Below, one piece after another: positions 1 to 6,420 of a DNA stretch of 13,374 nucleotides. The first letter of the stretch is position 1. Each line of letters starts with the position of its first letter. The stretch covers positions 1 through 13,374 of the forward strand of contig CAJMOV010000025.1 of the NCBI GenBank assembly GCA_905215125.1. Reading direction: 5' to 3'. Source of the DNA: an uncultured bacterium (lineage in GTDB: Bacteria; Bacillota; Clostridia; Oscillospirales; Butyricicoccaceae). The position numbers and the translations under genes were made by a program. The notes below the pieces were generated by a model. It worked only from the letters and a program-made list of their open reading frames with translations, was not told the origin of the DNA and made no database searches.

Positions 1-586
1 CGCTGCGGGTGATGCGCATGGTGCCGGCCACGCCGGTTATAGTCAGCACGGTAATGGGCATCAGCATGTGTTCCCATCCGCCGGCGCCCGAGGTGGGAAG
101 CCAGGCCAGCTTTACGGCAAACAGCAGAATCATCATCAGCGAGAGCCAGAACCCCGGTACGGAACAACAGACCAACGCGACTACCGTACAGGTAATGTCC
201 AGCTTGGAGTACTGCCGAATGGCCGACAGGATTCCAAGCGATATCCCGATGGCCGAACTAAGGACAATGGATATGATGGTCAGCTTGAGCGTGGTGGGAA
301 AGCGGGTAAGGACCTCGTCGACAACCGGCTGCCTTGTGCGGTAAGAATCCCCGAAATCGAATTCGGTGACAATGCCTTTTACATAATTGAAAAAGCGGGT
401 AAAGAATGGCTGATCCAGGCCAAGCTCTTTGTTAAGGGCCTCAATCTGCCACGGCTCGGCGTTGATACCCAGCATGACCGTAGCCGGATCGCCGGGGGTG
501 AACTGCATAATGCTGAACACCATAAAAACGACACCGAATAGAATGGGAATCGTAACCAGAATACGCTTTACTATATAACCCAGCAT
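1..586 (-). CDS. ABC importer permease, DppB/OppB type (3' end outside window)
   Basis: Inner-membrane permease of a peptide/opine/nickel-family ABC importer. It would form half of the channel through which the substrate delivered by the lipoprotein encoded just upstream is moved. The 195 codons in the window begin MLGYIVKRILVTIPILFGVV, the usual N-terminus of this family: a short basic cytoplasmic tail and then the first membrane helix. Next come the family-typical FTPGDPA stretch (about residues 29-35), a periplasmic segment containing FGDSYRTRQPV, and further hydrophobic helices around residues 105-160. The start is ATG at 586-584, preceded by AAAGGAG at 600-594. The frame is open to the window edge, so the C-terminal part with the EAA loop that contacts the ATPase is not seen. 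The lipoprotein gene precedes it by 92 bp on the same strand, so both probably share one operon. Substrate is unknown; family assignment is confident. Confidence 0.92.
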   Translation of the reverse strand, partial: MLGYIVKRILVTIPILFGVVFMVFSIMQFTPGDPATVMLGINAEPWQIEALNKELGLDQPFFTRFFNYVKGIVTEFDFGDSYRTRQPVVDEVLTRFPTTLKLTIISIVLSSAIGISLGILSAIRQYSKLDITCTVVALVCCSVPGFWLSLMMILLFAVKLAWLPTSGAGGWEHMLMPITVLTITGVAGTMRITRS

Positions 587-623
587 TGGCTTTCTCCTTT
601 CAAAAAGCGTGCGGATACAGTAG

Positions 624-661
624 ACGTCCGGCTGCGGCCGCGAAGAGCCGTGGCCGGACGT
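624..661 (-). other. Stem-loop between binding-protein and permease genes
   Basis: Inverted repeat with 15-nt arms at 624-638 and 647-661 and an 8-nt loop. On the minus-strand RNA it gives nine pairs, two A/C mismatches and four more pairs. No U-tract follows directly; a TTTTT run lies about 20 nt further on. Hairpins between a binding-protein gene and its permease gene often protect the upstream message or cause partial termination, so that more binding protein than permease is made. That role is inferred from position here. Confidence 0.5.
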
Positions 662-678
662 CCGGTTAGTGCGGTGCG

Positions 679-2268
679 TTACTCGGTCCAGTAAAGGCGC
701 TCAACTTTCACCTTTAGGAGGTCGGGACGCGTGTACACCAGATTTTCCTTTTTCACAATAGCATACTGTCCCAGGCCCACGCCGGTCACGGGCTGCTCTT
801 CAAACAGCAGGGTGTAAAGCTCAGTATAAATCTCCTTGCGTTCGTTAAGATCAGCCGTGGTTTCTGACGCACGAATCAGCTCGTCTACTGCTTCGTTGCT
901 GTAATCGCCGCACGGGAACGGCATGGACTTCAGTTCTGGGCTGTAATAGTTCTTGGTCTGATAGCTCATGTCCAGCGTTTCTGTGGAAAGGCCAAAGCAG
1001 AGCATCTGGTAGTTCATGGCAAAGATATTGTCGTACAGGGTATTCTGTTCCAGGATTTCGATATCAAACTCAATACCGACCTGCGCCAGCTGCTGTTGAA
1101 TCGCGATGGCGCCTTTTTCTTGGCTGGCCTGAATGATGACAGGCAGTTCCAGTTTAAAGCCGTCGGGATATCCCGCCTGCGTCAGCAGCTCCTTGGCTTT
1201 TTCCACATCATAGGTATAATGCGGAAGATCGTCATAATCGGGTGCGGCAGCCTGCTTTTCGGAGTAGTAATAATCCCACACCTTGTACTTGCCTTCGGCT
1301 ACAATGATGTTGTACGACTCACGGTCAATCGCATATGCCACGGCCTGACGTACGAGCTTGTTGTCAAAAGGCGCTCTCCCGCAGTTGTAGAGAATCAGCT
1401 CAACGCCGTCGCTGTCCACCCAGTCGACCGTGAAGCCCGGCATCGACTCAAAGGGGATGGCGTCGGTCGGCTTGACGCCGGCCACAAAGTCTACTTCACC
1501 GGCCTCAAGGGCCATTGCCATGGTCTGCTGGTCCTCGATGATTCGGTAGTTGATCTTCTTGATGGCCGGTTCGCCCTGCTCCTTCCACTTGAAGTAGTCT
1601 TCGTTGAGCGACAGGTAAAAGTTGTTGTATCCGTCGTATTCGTCCACTTTATAAGGTCCGGTGCCGACCGGATAATAGCTGTGTTCTTCTCCTAGCTCAG
1701 TGACTGCTTTTTCATTGATCATCTCGATGGAAGACAATGCTACGAGGAAATAAACATTTGTATCCGGCGCATATACCTCCACTGTGTAATCGTCAATGGC
1801 CTTAGCGCCGGAGATATACTGCGTGTGCCCTGTCCAGAAGGGGAAATTAGCCAGGTTGGTTAGTGTGTATACGACATCCTGCGCGGTAAATTTTTCTCCG
1901 TTGTGGAAGTATACATCGTCACGGAGAGTAAAACGAGCGGTTTTCAAATCGTCGGAGATATCCATGCTTGTGGCGAGCTCCATTTGGTACTCGCCGTCTT
2001 CCATTTCAATCAAGGTGTCAAATACGTTGGCAGTAATGTACTGTTCCTCGCGTGAAAATGCATTCATCGGTTCAATGGACTTGAGAGAAACTGAGAGGCC
2101 TATGACAACGTCATCCTTGGAAGAAACGTTGCCATTTGTGCTCGGATCCTGGTTAGAAGACGAGTTGTCGCCGGAAGAGGGATTCGCCGGGTCGTTTGCG
2201 TCATTACAGCCGGCTGAGATTGCAAAAAGCATTAGAATAGCCAGCAGCAGGGATATGCGCTTTTTCAT
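679..2268 (-). CDS. Extracellular solute-binding lipoprotein, SBP_bac_5 family
   Basis: Substrate-binding lipoprotein of a peptide/opine/nickel-type ABC importer, anchored outside the membrane. The chosen product has 529 residues, normal for this family. A basic start (MKKR) leads into a hydrophobic stretch ending in the lipobox ISAGC, so Cys21 should be the lipidated residue. A Ser/Asn/Pro/Gly-rich linker follows (about residues 22-50). The mature fold carries family signatures such as FTLRDDVYFHNGEKFTAQDV near residues 115-135, PVGTGPYKV, and AVAYAIDRE around 315. The ATG at 2268 was preferred over an upstream in-frame ATG at 2307 because GGATGGAG lies directly before it and because it puts the signal peptide at the very N-terminus. 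The permease gene follows after a 92-bp gap containing a stem-loop. A promoter with an overlapping palindrome lies upstream. The ligand cannot be read from the sequence. Confidence 0.93.
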   Translation of the reverse strand: MKKRISLLLAILMLFAISAGCNDANDPANPSSGDNSSSNQDPSTNGNVSSKDDVVIGLSVSLKSIEPMNAFSREEQYITANVFDTLIEMEDGEYQMELATSMDISDDLKTARFTLRDDVYFHNGEKFTAQDVVYTLTNLANFPFWTGHTQYISGAKAIDDYTVEVYAPDTNVYFLVALSSIEMINEKAVTELGEEHSYYPVGTGPYKVDEYDGYNNFYLSLNEDYFKWKEQGEPAIKKINYRIIEDQQTMAMALEAGEVDFVAGVKPTDAIPFESMPGFTVDWVDSDGVELILYNCGRAPFDNKLVRQAVAYAIDRESYNIIVAEGKYKVWDYYYSEKQAAAPDYDDLPHYTYDVEKAKELLTQAGYPDGFKLELPVIIQASQEKGAIAIQQQLAQVGIEFDIEILEQNTLYDNIFAMNYQMLCFGLSTETLDMSYQTKNYYSPELKSMPFPCGDYSNEAVDELIRASETTADLNERKEIYTELYTLLFEEQPVTGVGLGQYAIVKKENLVYTRPDLLKVKVERLYWTE

Positions 2269-2293
2269 GTTTCTCCATCCTTTCATTTTGCTT

Positions 2294-2308
2294 GTTGGGA
2301 AACCCAAC
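2294..2308 (-). other. Small hairpin in the leader of the binding-protein gene
   Basis: Perfect inverted repeat GTTGGG-aaa-CCCAAC, with arms at 2294-2299 and 2303-2308. It lies between the predicted transcription start and the ribosome site of the lipoprotein gene. It could stabilise the 5' end of the message or bind a regulator; nothing further can be told. Confidence 0.35.
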
Positions 2309-2311
2309 GTT

Positions 2312-2332
2312 ATGCTGATACAGTATCATCAT
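2312..2332. promoter_or_regulatory. Palindromic operator candidate upstream of the binding-protein gene
   Basis: The 13-bp core TGATAC-A-GTATCA at 2316-2328 is a perfect odd palindrome. It extends to a 21-bp near-palindrome (ATG-c-core-t-CAT) with a single mismatched pair. It overlaps the predicted -10 region of the minus-strand promoter, the usual place for a repressor site. The regulator is not in the window and the motif does not match a family I can name with confidence. Confidence 0.5.
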
Positions 2333-2348
2333 AATCCCATCAAGTCAA
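2320..2348 (-). promoter_or_regulatory. Predicted sigma-A promoter of the ABC importer operon
   Basis: On the minus strand TTGACT (2348-2343) is followed by TACTGT at 2325-2320 with a 17-nt spacer, or by the better -10 hexamer GATACT at 2327-2322 with a 15-nt spacer. Neither is ideal, so this may be a weak or activator-dependent promoter. The palindrome at 2312-2332 covers the -10. Transcription would start about 45-55 nt before the ATG. Confidence 0.45.
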
Positions 2349-2362
2349 TAACTTTTATTAAA

Positions 2363-2514
2363 ATTTTTGAGTTAAAATAAAAAATGAGTTAAAATACACA
2401 ATATTTTGCAATAAAACTATATTTAGTGCACAAAGGGCTTTAAGGAATCCAAAAGGGAAATTATGAGATATGCACTACAAAGCTGTATAATGATCACGTT
2501 TTTAACTCAAAAAT
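2363..2514. repeat. Three copies of GAGTTAAAA, two direct and one inverted
   Basis: GAGTTAAAAT occurs at 2369-2378 and again at 2386-2395, 17 bp apart. An extended 15-bp form, ATTTTTGAGTTAAAA (2363-2377), recurs in inverted orientation at 2500-2514. The cluster lies upstream of the ABC importer promoter. The 17-bp spacing is not a whole number of helical turns, so cooperative binding on one face is not obvious. Chance in AT-rich DNA remains possible. Confidence 0.4.
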
Positions 2515-2652
2515 ATGATAGGCAAAGACTTTGAGGGGAGGGATGAAAGGTGCTTAACTGTCTAGGACATTCTAATGAAACTATCGGAGATATATGATTT
2601 ATGATTCTGGCTATCGGCAGGTATAAACAGACGTAATTTCCATTGAAAAGAC

Positions 2653-2699
2653 ATACGGCAAAGGCCCGAAACCAATATCCTTTCGGGCTTTTGCCGTAT
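2653..2699. terminator. Strong orphan hairpin, terminator-like
   Basis: Nineteen-base arms at 2653-2671 and 2681-2699 pair throughout with one G-U, around a 9-nt loop. The stem contains GGCCCGAAA against TTTCGGGCT and A/T pairs toward its base. Flanking T-runs are short on both strands (TTTT within the 3' arm on plus, CTTTTC on minus), so it is a less than ideal intrinsic terminator in either direction. No gene ends close to it on either strand; the nearest upstream minus-strand gene stops about 450 bp away. Confidence 0.5.
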
Positions 2700-3148
2700 T
2701 GAATAAAATATATCTGAACTTGTAGCTTGCGAAATTTTTAGGGTAATATTAAAAAATTGCGCGGTTTTTTACATTAGCAGTGAGAAAGTCGCCCTTCAGG
2801 CGTTGCCCAGATTTGCTCGGTATACACACGCCTAATCTGGAGCTTTGGGATACTCAACATGACCGATGCTCAATGCACATGTTAAAGGACACTGGAACGG
2901 GAATAATATAATTAAAGCTCAAAAAATGTTTTAATATTTTATAATTTTTACTTATTAATCTCTATAAAACCTTGGGCGTCTAGTTTGCTTTCAAAAAAGT
3001 CTCGATTCGGTTTAAACCAGATAATGCGAAGGTAATTTTCAGCACATCTACCGCCTATTGTACACCAATAAAAACAGGTGACAGCTGTGCGTTAAAATTC
3101 ACCCGAATCGATTAGGGATGTGCAGCGGGGCACCGACCTGCAGGATTT

Positions 3149-3787
3149 TTATTCTTCCAGGCAGAGCAGGCGGACGTATCCCGCCAGCCGCTCGGCTTCG
3201 GCCGGCGTCATATCGGCCGGTACGGTGACGACGGCCTCGACGCCGAGACGCAGACGGAAGCGGGACGTTATCAGCTGTACGCCCTGCGGAGCGGGCGCTG
3301 CAGGAGTCGGAAGCGGCTCGCCCTGTGCAAGACAGCGTATCTCGTCGGCAAAATCGGTCAAGGTGACGGCGGCGCGGCGCGTGCGGCATTTTGTTTGCAG
3401 CGGCTCGGACAGGTCGTAACGGTTCAGGGTGGCGAGACACCGCGCCGGGCGCTGGTGGGGCCAGCCAGCGAAATCAGGGGCGTAATAATAATCCCCCTCC
3501 AGTTGAAAGACATAGATTTTTTTCAAAATATCGGGGTCGGGAACCAGGACATAATCGCCCACTTGCATGCGGTTAACCAGCATATCGCAGGTAAACAGGC
3601 ATTTGGATAACTCGGAAGCATCATAGGTGTAGCTCTCGTTGATGGCCCGGCGGATGGCCTGTTGATCCTTGCCGGAAAGATCGCCGGTGGCCGGCCAGCC
3701 GATAGCGATGACATTCATTTCCCGCCATTTGTCCACAAGGCGGCGGTTTTCGCCGGGGTTTGCACGCAGCAGAAAAGCGTTTGACAT
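3149..3787 (-). CDS. Stand-alone PUA/EVE-like reader-domain protein with C-terminal module, function unknown
   Basis: A 212-residue soluble protein. Residues 1-150 resemble the PUA-like domain found at the N-terminus of Mrr-type restriction endonucleases and related proteins. Visible signatures are NVIAIGWPATGDLSGK (25-40), MQVGDYVLVPD (74-84), IYVFQLEGDYYY (91-102), the WPHQR motif (109-113), and a tail like LSEPLQTKCRTRRAAV ending in FADEI. A Pro/Ala-rich linker (about 157-168) leads to a short C-terminal segment, FRLRLGVEAVVTVPADMTPA (177-196) plus EAERLAGYVRLL. I recognise this as a recurrent C-terminal module in Firmicutes but cannot name it. No nuclease motif (D-x-n-E/Q-x-K) is seen. 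PUA-like domains of this class often read modified bases or bind nucleic acid, so a defence or sensing role is plausible but unproven. The start at 3787 is preceded by AAGGAGG. It is monocistronic with its own promoter. Confidence 0.8.
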   Translation of the reverse strand: MSNAFLLRANPGENRRLVDKWREMNVIAIGWPATGDLSGKDQQAIRRAINESYTYDASELSKCLFTCDMLVNRMQVGDYVLVPDPDILKKIYVFQLEGDYYYAPDFAGWPHQRPARCLATLNRYDLSEPLQTKCRTRRAAVTLTDFADEIRCLAQGEPLPTPAAPAPQGVQLITSRFRLRLGVEAVVTVPADMTPAEAERLAGYVRLLCLEE

Positions 3788-3802
3788 GTAAAAATCCTCC
3801 TT

Positions 3803-3814
3803 ACAATAAATTGT
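3803..3814. promoter_or_regulatory. Palindrome between promoter and ribosome site of the reader gene
   Basis: ACAAT-aa-ATTGT, with perfect 5-bp arms, lies just downstream of the predicted transcription start of the reader gene and immediately before its ribosome site. It could be an operator, but the arms are short and AT-rich. Confidence 0.3.
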
Positions 3815-3826
3815 TCTTTAAGACAT

Positions 3827-3854
3827 ATTATAGCACGGATGCTGGATATGTCAA
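3827..3854 (-). promoter_or_regulatory. Consensus sigma-A promoter of the reader gene
   Basis: On the minus strand a perfect TTGACA (3854-3849) and a perfect TATAAT (3832-3827) are separated by 16 nt. Transcription would start near 3820, giving a leader of about 33 nt before the ATG at 3787. Both hexamers match consensus, which predicts strong constitutive expression unless repressed. Confidence 0.88.
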
Positions 3855-3895
3855 GCTATATTTTTCTATTTTATAGGATTTAATAGACGGTATAT

Positions 3896-3920
3896 GGGGT
3901 TATATTTGCGTTATAACCTC
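3896..3920 (-). other. Weak hairpin after the antiporter gene
   Basis: Nine-base arms (3896-3904 and 3912-3920, one mismatch) around a 7-nt loop lie 14 nt past the antiporter stop. The stem is AT-rich and no U-tract follows on the minus strand, so it is a poor intrinsic terminator. It lies 42 nt upstream of the -35 of the reader promoter. Confidence 0.3.
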
Positions 3921-3933
3921 GGAGTATTACTAT

Positions 3934-5106
3934 TTATTTACGATTTAACAGTTTTTTATATGTCTTATCCATCAAAACGGCCCCAATCGGCGCTGTAATT
4001 AAAATAGATAATACGGCGACGGTCAGCACAATATTGCCGCAAGACAGGCCCATGGCCAGCGGTATTCCACCGATAGCGGCCTGCACCGTCGCCTTTGGCA
4101 GATAGGCGATGACGCAGAAAAGCCGCTCGCGGCGATCAAGCGGCGTGCTGGCAAGGCAGACGAGAACGCCCAGAGCGCGAAACAAAAGGGCGGCAAAAAT
4201 AAGCAGGACGGCCGCGCCGCCGGCAGCAAAAGCATATTTCAGGTTGACGGTGGCGCCGACCAGGACAAAGAGCACAATTTCCCCTGCCGCCCAGAGCTTT
4301 TGGTATCCCTGCCCCAAGCGGACGGGTAGATCGTCGGGCGTCCTTTGTAGCGCGATTCCGGCGCACATGACGGCGATCAGGGCAGAGAAAGGCAGACCGA
4401 GGTCATCTTCCGCCGCAACAAGAAGAAAGGAAAGGCTCATCAGCGTCAGTATGGCCTGCACCGCATCCATTTGGACGCGCCGGAAAAGCCGGCCTGCAAG
4501 CAGCCCCAGCGCAAGCCCGGCCACAATGCCCAGCGCGATGGACAGGGGGATGTCGAAAAAACTGGCGGCCGTCACCGCGCCCGATTGGGCGAAGCTGGTA
4601 AAGACGGAAAAAAGGACGAGTACAAAAACGTCGTCGACAGAGGCGCCGGCCAGGATAAGCTGCGGGATGCTTTTGCTACAGCCGTAACCCTCATCCATCA
4701 GCTTGAGCATCCGCGGTACGATAACGGCGGGCGACACCGCGCCGACAACTGCCCCCAGAATGGCGGCTTCCGCCACAGTTATACCAAGAAGGCGCGGGGC
4801 TAAAAGCGTCATACCGGCGATTTCAAAACCAGCCGGTATAAAGCACATAAGCACAGCGGGTCGCCCGACCCGTTTGAGATCGGCGATGTTTAGCGAAAGC
4901 CCCGCACGGGTCAGGATGATGATGAGAGCCAGCTTGCGCAGGTCGGCTGAGATGCCAAGCAGCGAACTGTCTAGCAGGTTGAGTGCATAAGGCCCGATAG
5001 CGGCGCCGGCCACAAGCATGCCGATGAGAGGAGGGAGGCGAAGCATACGGCACACCTGCGCGGCCGCCATGCCGGATAAAAAGAGAACGGCGAGACTGAA
5101 AAGCAT
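3934..5106 (-). CDS. CPA2-type cation/proton antiporter under a fluoride riboswitch
   Basis: Integral membrane monovalent cation/proton exchanger of 390 residues, made almost wholly of hydrophobic helices. The early LPPLIGMLVAGAAIGP (24-39) is the typical second-helix motif of Kef/Nap-type exchangers. GAVSPAVIVP (122-131) fits the unwound crossover helix. GASVDDVFV (154-162) carries the paired Asp158-Asp159 expected in electrogenic CPA2 exchangers, and Lys338 in YLPKATVQ sits where a basic residue salt-bridges in relatives. There is no C-terminal TrkA-N or UspA domain, unlike Kef potassium channels. The start at 5106 is preceded by AGGAGG (5117-5112). The leader is a fluoride riboswitch ending only a few bases before the ribosome site, so the gene should be induced by fluoride. 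Antiporters of this broad kind are among the genes known to sit under such switches. Its cation, and whether it moves fluoride itself, cannot be told. Confidence 0.9.
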   Translation of the reverse strand: MLFSLAVLFLSGMAAAQVCRMLRLPPLIGMLVAGAAIGPYALNLLDSSLLGISADLRKLALIIILTRAGLSLNIADLKRVGRPAVLMCFIPAGFEIAGMTLLAPRLLGITVAEAAILGAVVGAVSPAVIVPRMLKLMDEGYGCSKSIPQLILAGASVDDVFVLVLFSVFTSFAQSGAVTAASFFDIPLSIALGIVAGLALGLLAGRLFRRVQMDAVQAILTLMSLSFLLVAAEDDLGLPFSALIAVMCAGIALQRTPDDLPVRLGQGYQKLWAAGEIVLFVLVGATVNLKYAFAAGGAAVLLIFAALLFRALGVLVCLASTPLDRRERLFCVIAYLPKATVQAAIGGIPLAMGLSCGNIVLTVAVLSILITAPIGAVLMDKTYKKLLNRK

Positions 5107-5125
5107 AATAACCTCCTAAGCGTAC

Positions 5126-5170
5126 AAAAAAAGCCGATGGCTCTGCAATATGCAGAAGCCATCAGCTTTT
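5126..5170 (-). terminator. Intrinsic terminator, expression platform of the fluoride riboswitch
   Basis: On the minus strand AAAAGCTGATGGCTTCTGCA (5170-5151) pairs with TGCAGAGCCATCGGCTTTT, with one bulged base and one G-U, around a 3-nt loop. A run of seven T follows the GGC (5132-5126). The 5' arm contains the GGCTTC strand that forms the aptamer pseudoknot, so the two structures exclude each other. It also sits downstream of the hydrogenase operon and would stop read-through from there. Confidence 0.9.
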
Positions 5171-5211
5171 CAGCGGTTTCAGCCGAGGCTGCGGGAGAGC
5201 TTCATTCCCGT
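5155..5211 (-). promoter_or_regulatory. Fluoride riboswitch aptamer (crcB motif)
   Basis: The minus-strand RNA folds as a fluoride aptamer. P1 is CGGGA (5210-5206) with TCCCG (5196-5192). Its loop begins with the conserved AUG (5205-5203) and carries GAAGCT (5203-5198), which pairs with GGCTTC (5160-5155) to make the family pseudoknot. The conserved 3' half reads AAACCGCT-GAAA-AGCTGATGGCTTCT, where GCT/AGC is the short second stem and CTGATGGC the hallmark junction. The layout matches the Bacillus cereus and Thermotoga petrophila fluoride aptamers as I remember them. A small hairpin, CAGC-ctcg-GCTG (5191-5180), is inserted between P1 and the conserved half. Fluoride binding should keep GGCTTC out of the terminator and turn on the antiporter. 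The predicted transcription start lies right at the aptamer 5' end. Confidence 0.88.
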
Positions 5212-5216
5212 TGGGT

Positions 5217-5245
5217 ATTGTACCAGACGCCTCCGCGCGCGTCAA
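5217..5245 (-). promoter_or_regulatory. Promoter of the riboswitch-antiporter unit
   Basis: On the minus strand TTGACG (5245-5240) and TACAAT (5222-5217) are 17 nt apart. Transcription would begin near 5211, immediately before the aptamer. The -35 begins three bases after the phosphatase stop codon, so the antiporter is a separate unit packed tightly behind the hydrogenase operon. Confidence 0.82.
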
Positions 5246-5247
5246 GG

Positions 5248-6408
5248 CTAGCATTGACTGATTTTGACCCGTTTTCCCATGTCGCCAAGGGCGCGGGAGA
5301 GTCGCTTGATGAGATCGCTTTTGAGACCAAAATCAATACTCAGTCCGTCATGCGCGTGGTTGACGGCTTGGCCGTAAAACAGGTTGACGTCGGTCGCTTC
5401 CTCAAACAGGTAACGGGCCAGCAGGGAGACGCCGTCCGTCCCGCGGTTGACGCGCAGGGAAAGCAGGTTGTTGACGGCGTATTGTTCCGCAAGCTCGACG
5501 ACGGCCTGCAGGGTGATGATGCCCTCGGTGACGAGATCCACCCCTTCCATCCGGGCGATGGCGGGCACTTCCGGCGTGCCGCTTTCCAGCACAGGAGAAA
5601 CAGGCCGGCCCAGGTAACGGGAGACGACTTGGGCCGTCGTCCCCCCGCAGATAATGTGCGAGCCTTCCTTGGAAAAGAAGACGCGCAGGATCTTTTCGTC
5701 GTCCTCCGGTCGGAACGGAGGGCCGATCATCACATTGACCATCTGCCGCTGCCGCACCTTAAATACCAGCGCCGTGATGTCGTCGTCCGGCGAATCGAGA
5801 CAGAGGGAGACGCCCGCGTCGACCAGCCGCGCTGCAAGATACTGCGGGGACATGTCGGGCGTATACTCCCGCTCTAAGAATTCAATGACTTCTTCCCGCG
5901 GCCAGCCGTTGGGCATCAGCTTGCCCAGCCCGGCGTTTGTGACGCCGTCGCTCATCATGACGATGATATCGTTTTCCTGCAGCAAAATGTCGCTTTCATG
6001 GATTTCCTTTTCCCCGATAAAGCGCACCGAAGAGCTGTACGGCCTGTTTTTGCCGCCCCGCAGCAAAATGGCGGAGGGATTGTCATACTGCACCAAATGG
6101 ACCTGCTCCTCCTCCAGCTGCAAAAGGGTAAAGGTCGAATAGGCCAGCCGGCGCTGCTTGCACATGGGCAATGTGGTCGCCACCGTTTCAATACATTCGT
6201 CGACCGGCAGGCGGCGGGACATCAGGGTGGATAAAATCGTGGCCGTCAGCGTTGATAAAATATTGGCCTTGACGCCGCTGCCCAGCCCGTCGGATAAAAC
6301 GGCCGTCATGCGCTCGCCCCGTCGCACGATGCTGACCGAATCGCCGCACAGCGATTCGTCGTGCTTGTTGACGCTGGCGCGGCCGTATTCCAAATACAGA
6401 TTTTCCAT
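5248..6408 (-). CDS. Hydrogenase-linked SpoIIE/PP2C-type protein phosphatase
   Basis: Soluble Ser/Thr phosphatase of 386 residues. Residues 1-220 form a SpoIIE-type PPM domain with metal-binding motifs in order: GDS (Asp23), LSDGLGSG (38-45, Asp40), MSDGVTNAG (152-160, Asp154) and DSPDDDITALV (205-215). Residues 225-386 form an extra C-terminal region that I do not recognise by name, with ICGGTTAQVV (253-262) and VDLVTEGIITL (290-300). It starts 12 bp after the sensory hydrogenase stop, with AAGGGG before the ATG, and is the last gene of the hydrogenase operon. Phosphatases of this kind are known beside group C sensory hydrogenases, so the likely role is to turn the sensor's state into dephosphorylation of a regulator. 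The target is not in the window, and no partner kinase or anti-sigma gene is visible. Confidence 0.88.
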   Translation of the reverse strand: MENLYLEYGRASVNKHDESLCGDSVSIVRRGERMTAVLSDGLGSGVKANILSTLTATILSTLMSRRLPVDECIETVATTLPMCKQRRLAYSTFTLLQLEEEQVHLVQYDNPSAILLRGGKNRPYSSSVRFIGEKEIHESDILLQENDIIVMMSDGVTNAGLGKLMPNGWPREEVIEFLEREYTPDMSPQYLAARLVDAGVSLCLDSPDDDITALVFKVRQRQMVNVMIGPPFRPEDDEKILRVFFSKEGSHIICGGTTAQVVSRYLGRPVSPVLESGTPEVPAIARMEGVDLVTEGIITLQAVVELAEQYAVNNLLSLRVNRGTDGVSLLARYLFEEATDVNLFYGQAVNHAHDGLSIDFGLKSDLIKRLSRALGDMGKRVKISQC

Positions 6409-6420
6409 TGCCGCAGCCCC

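Larger units (their letters stand above)
2333..3148. other. AT-rich intergenic stretch with no recognisable gene
   Basis: Apart from the promoter at its left edge, this stretch of about 800 bp holds no convincing gene. Every frame on both strands is broken by frequent stops, and no start codon with a good ribosome site leads into more than a few codons. It is visibly richer in A/T than the genes around it. It contains the GAGTTAAAA repeats (2363-2514), a strong hairpin (2653-2699) and poly-A/T runs. It could be a decayed mobile or accessory segment, but no remnant protein similarity was recognised. Confidence 0.6.

Noticed and set aside
68..541. Plus-strand open frame opposite the permease
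   Set aside because: The opposite strand encodes a clear DppB-type permease with a good ribosome site, and the plus frame shows no family features.
2269..2307. Upstream ATG for the solute-binding lipoprotein
   Set aside because: It would place 13 extra residues before the signal peptide and lacks as good a ribosome site as the ATG at 2268.
5126..5170. Simple end-of-operon terminator for the hydrogenase genes
   Set aside because: A separate promoter and a fluoride aptamer lie between the operon stop and the hairpin, and the hairpin reuses the pseudoknot strand. It is better explained as the riboswitch expression platform, although it also stops read-through.
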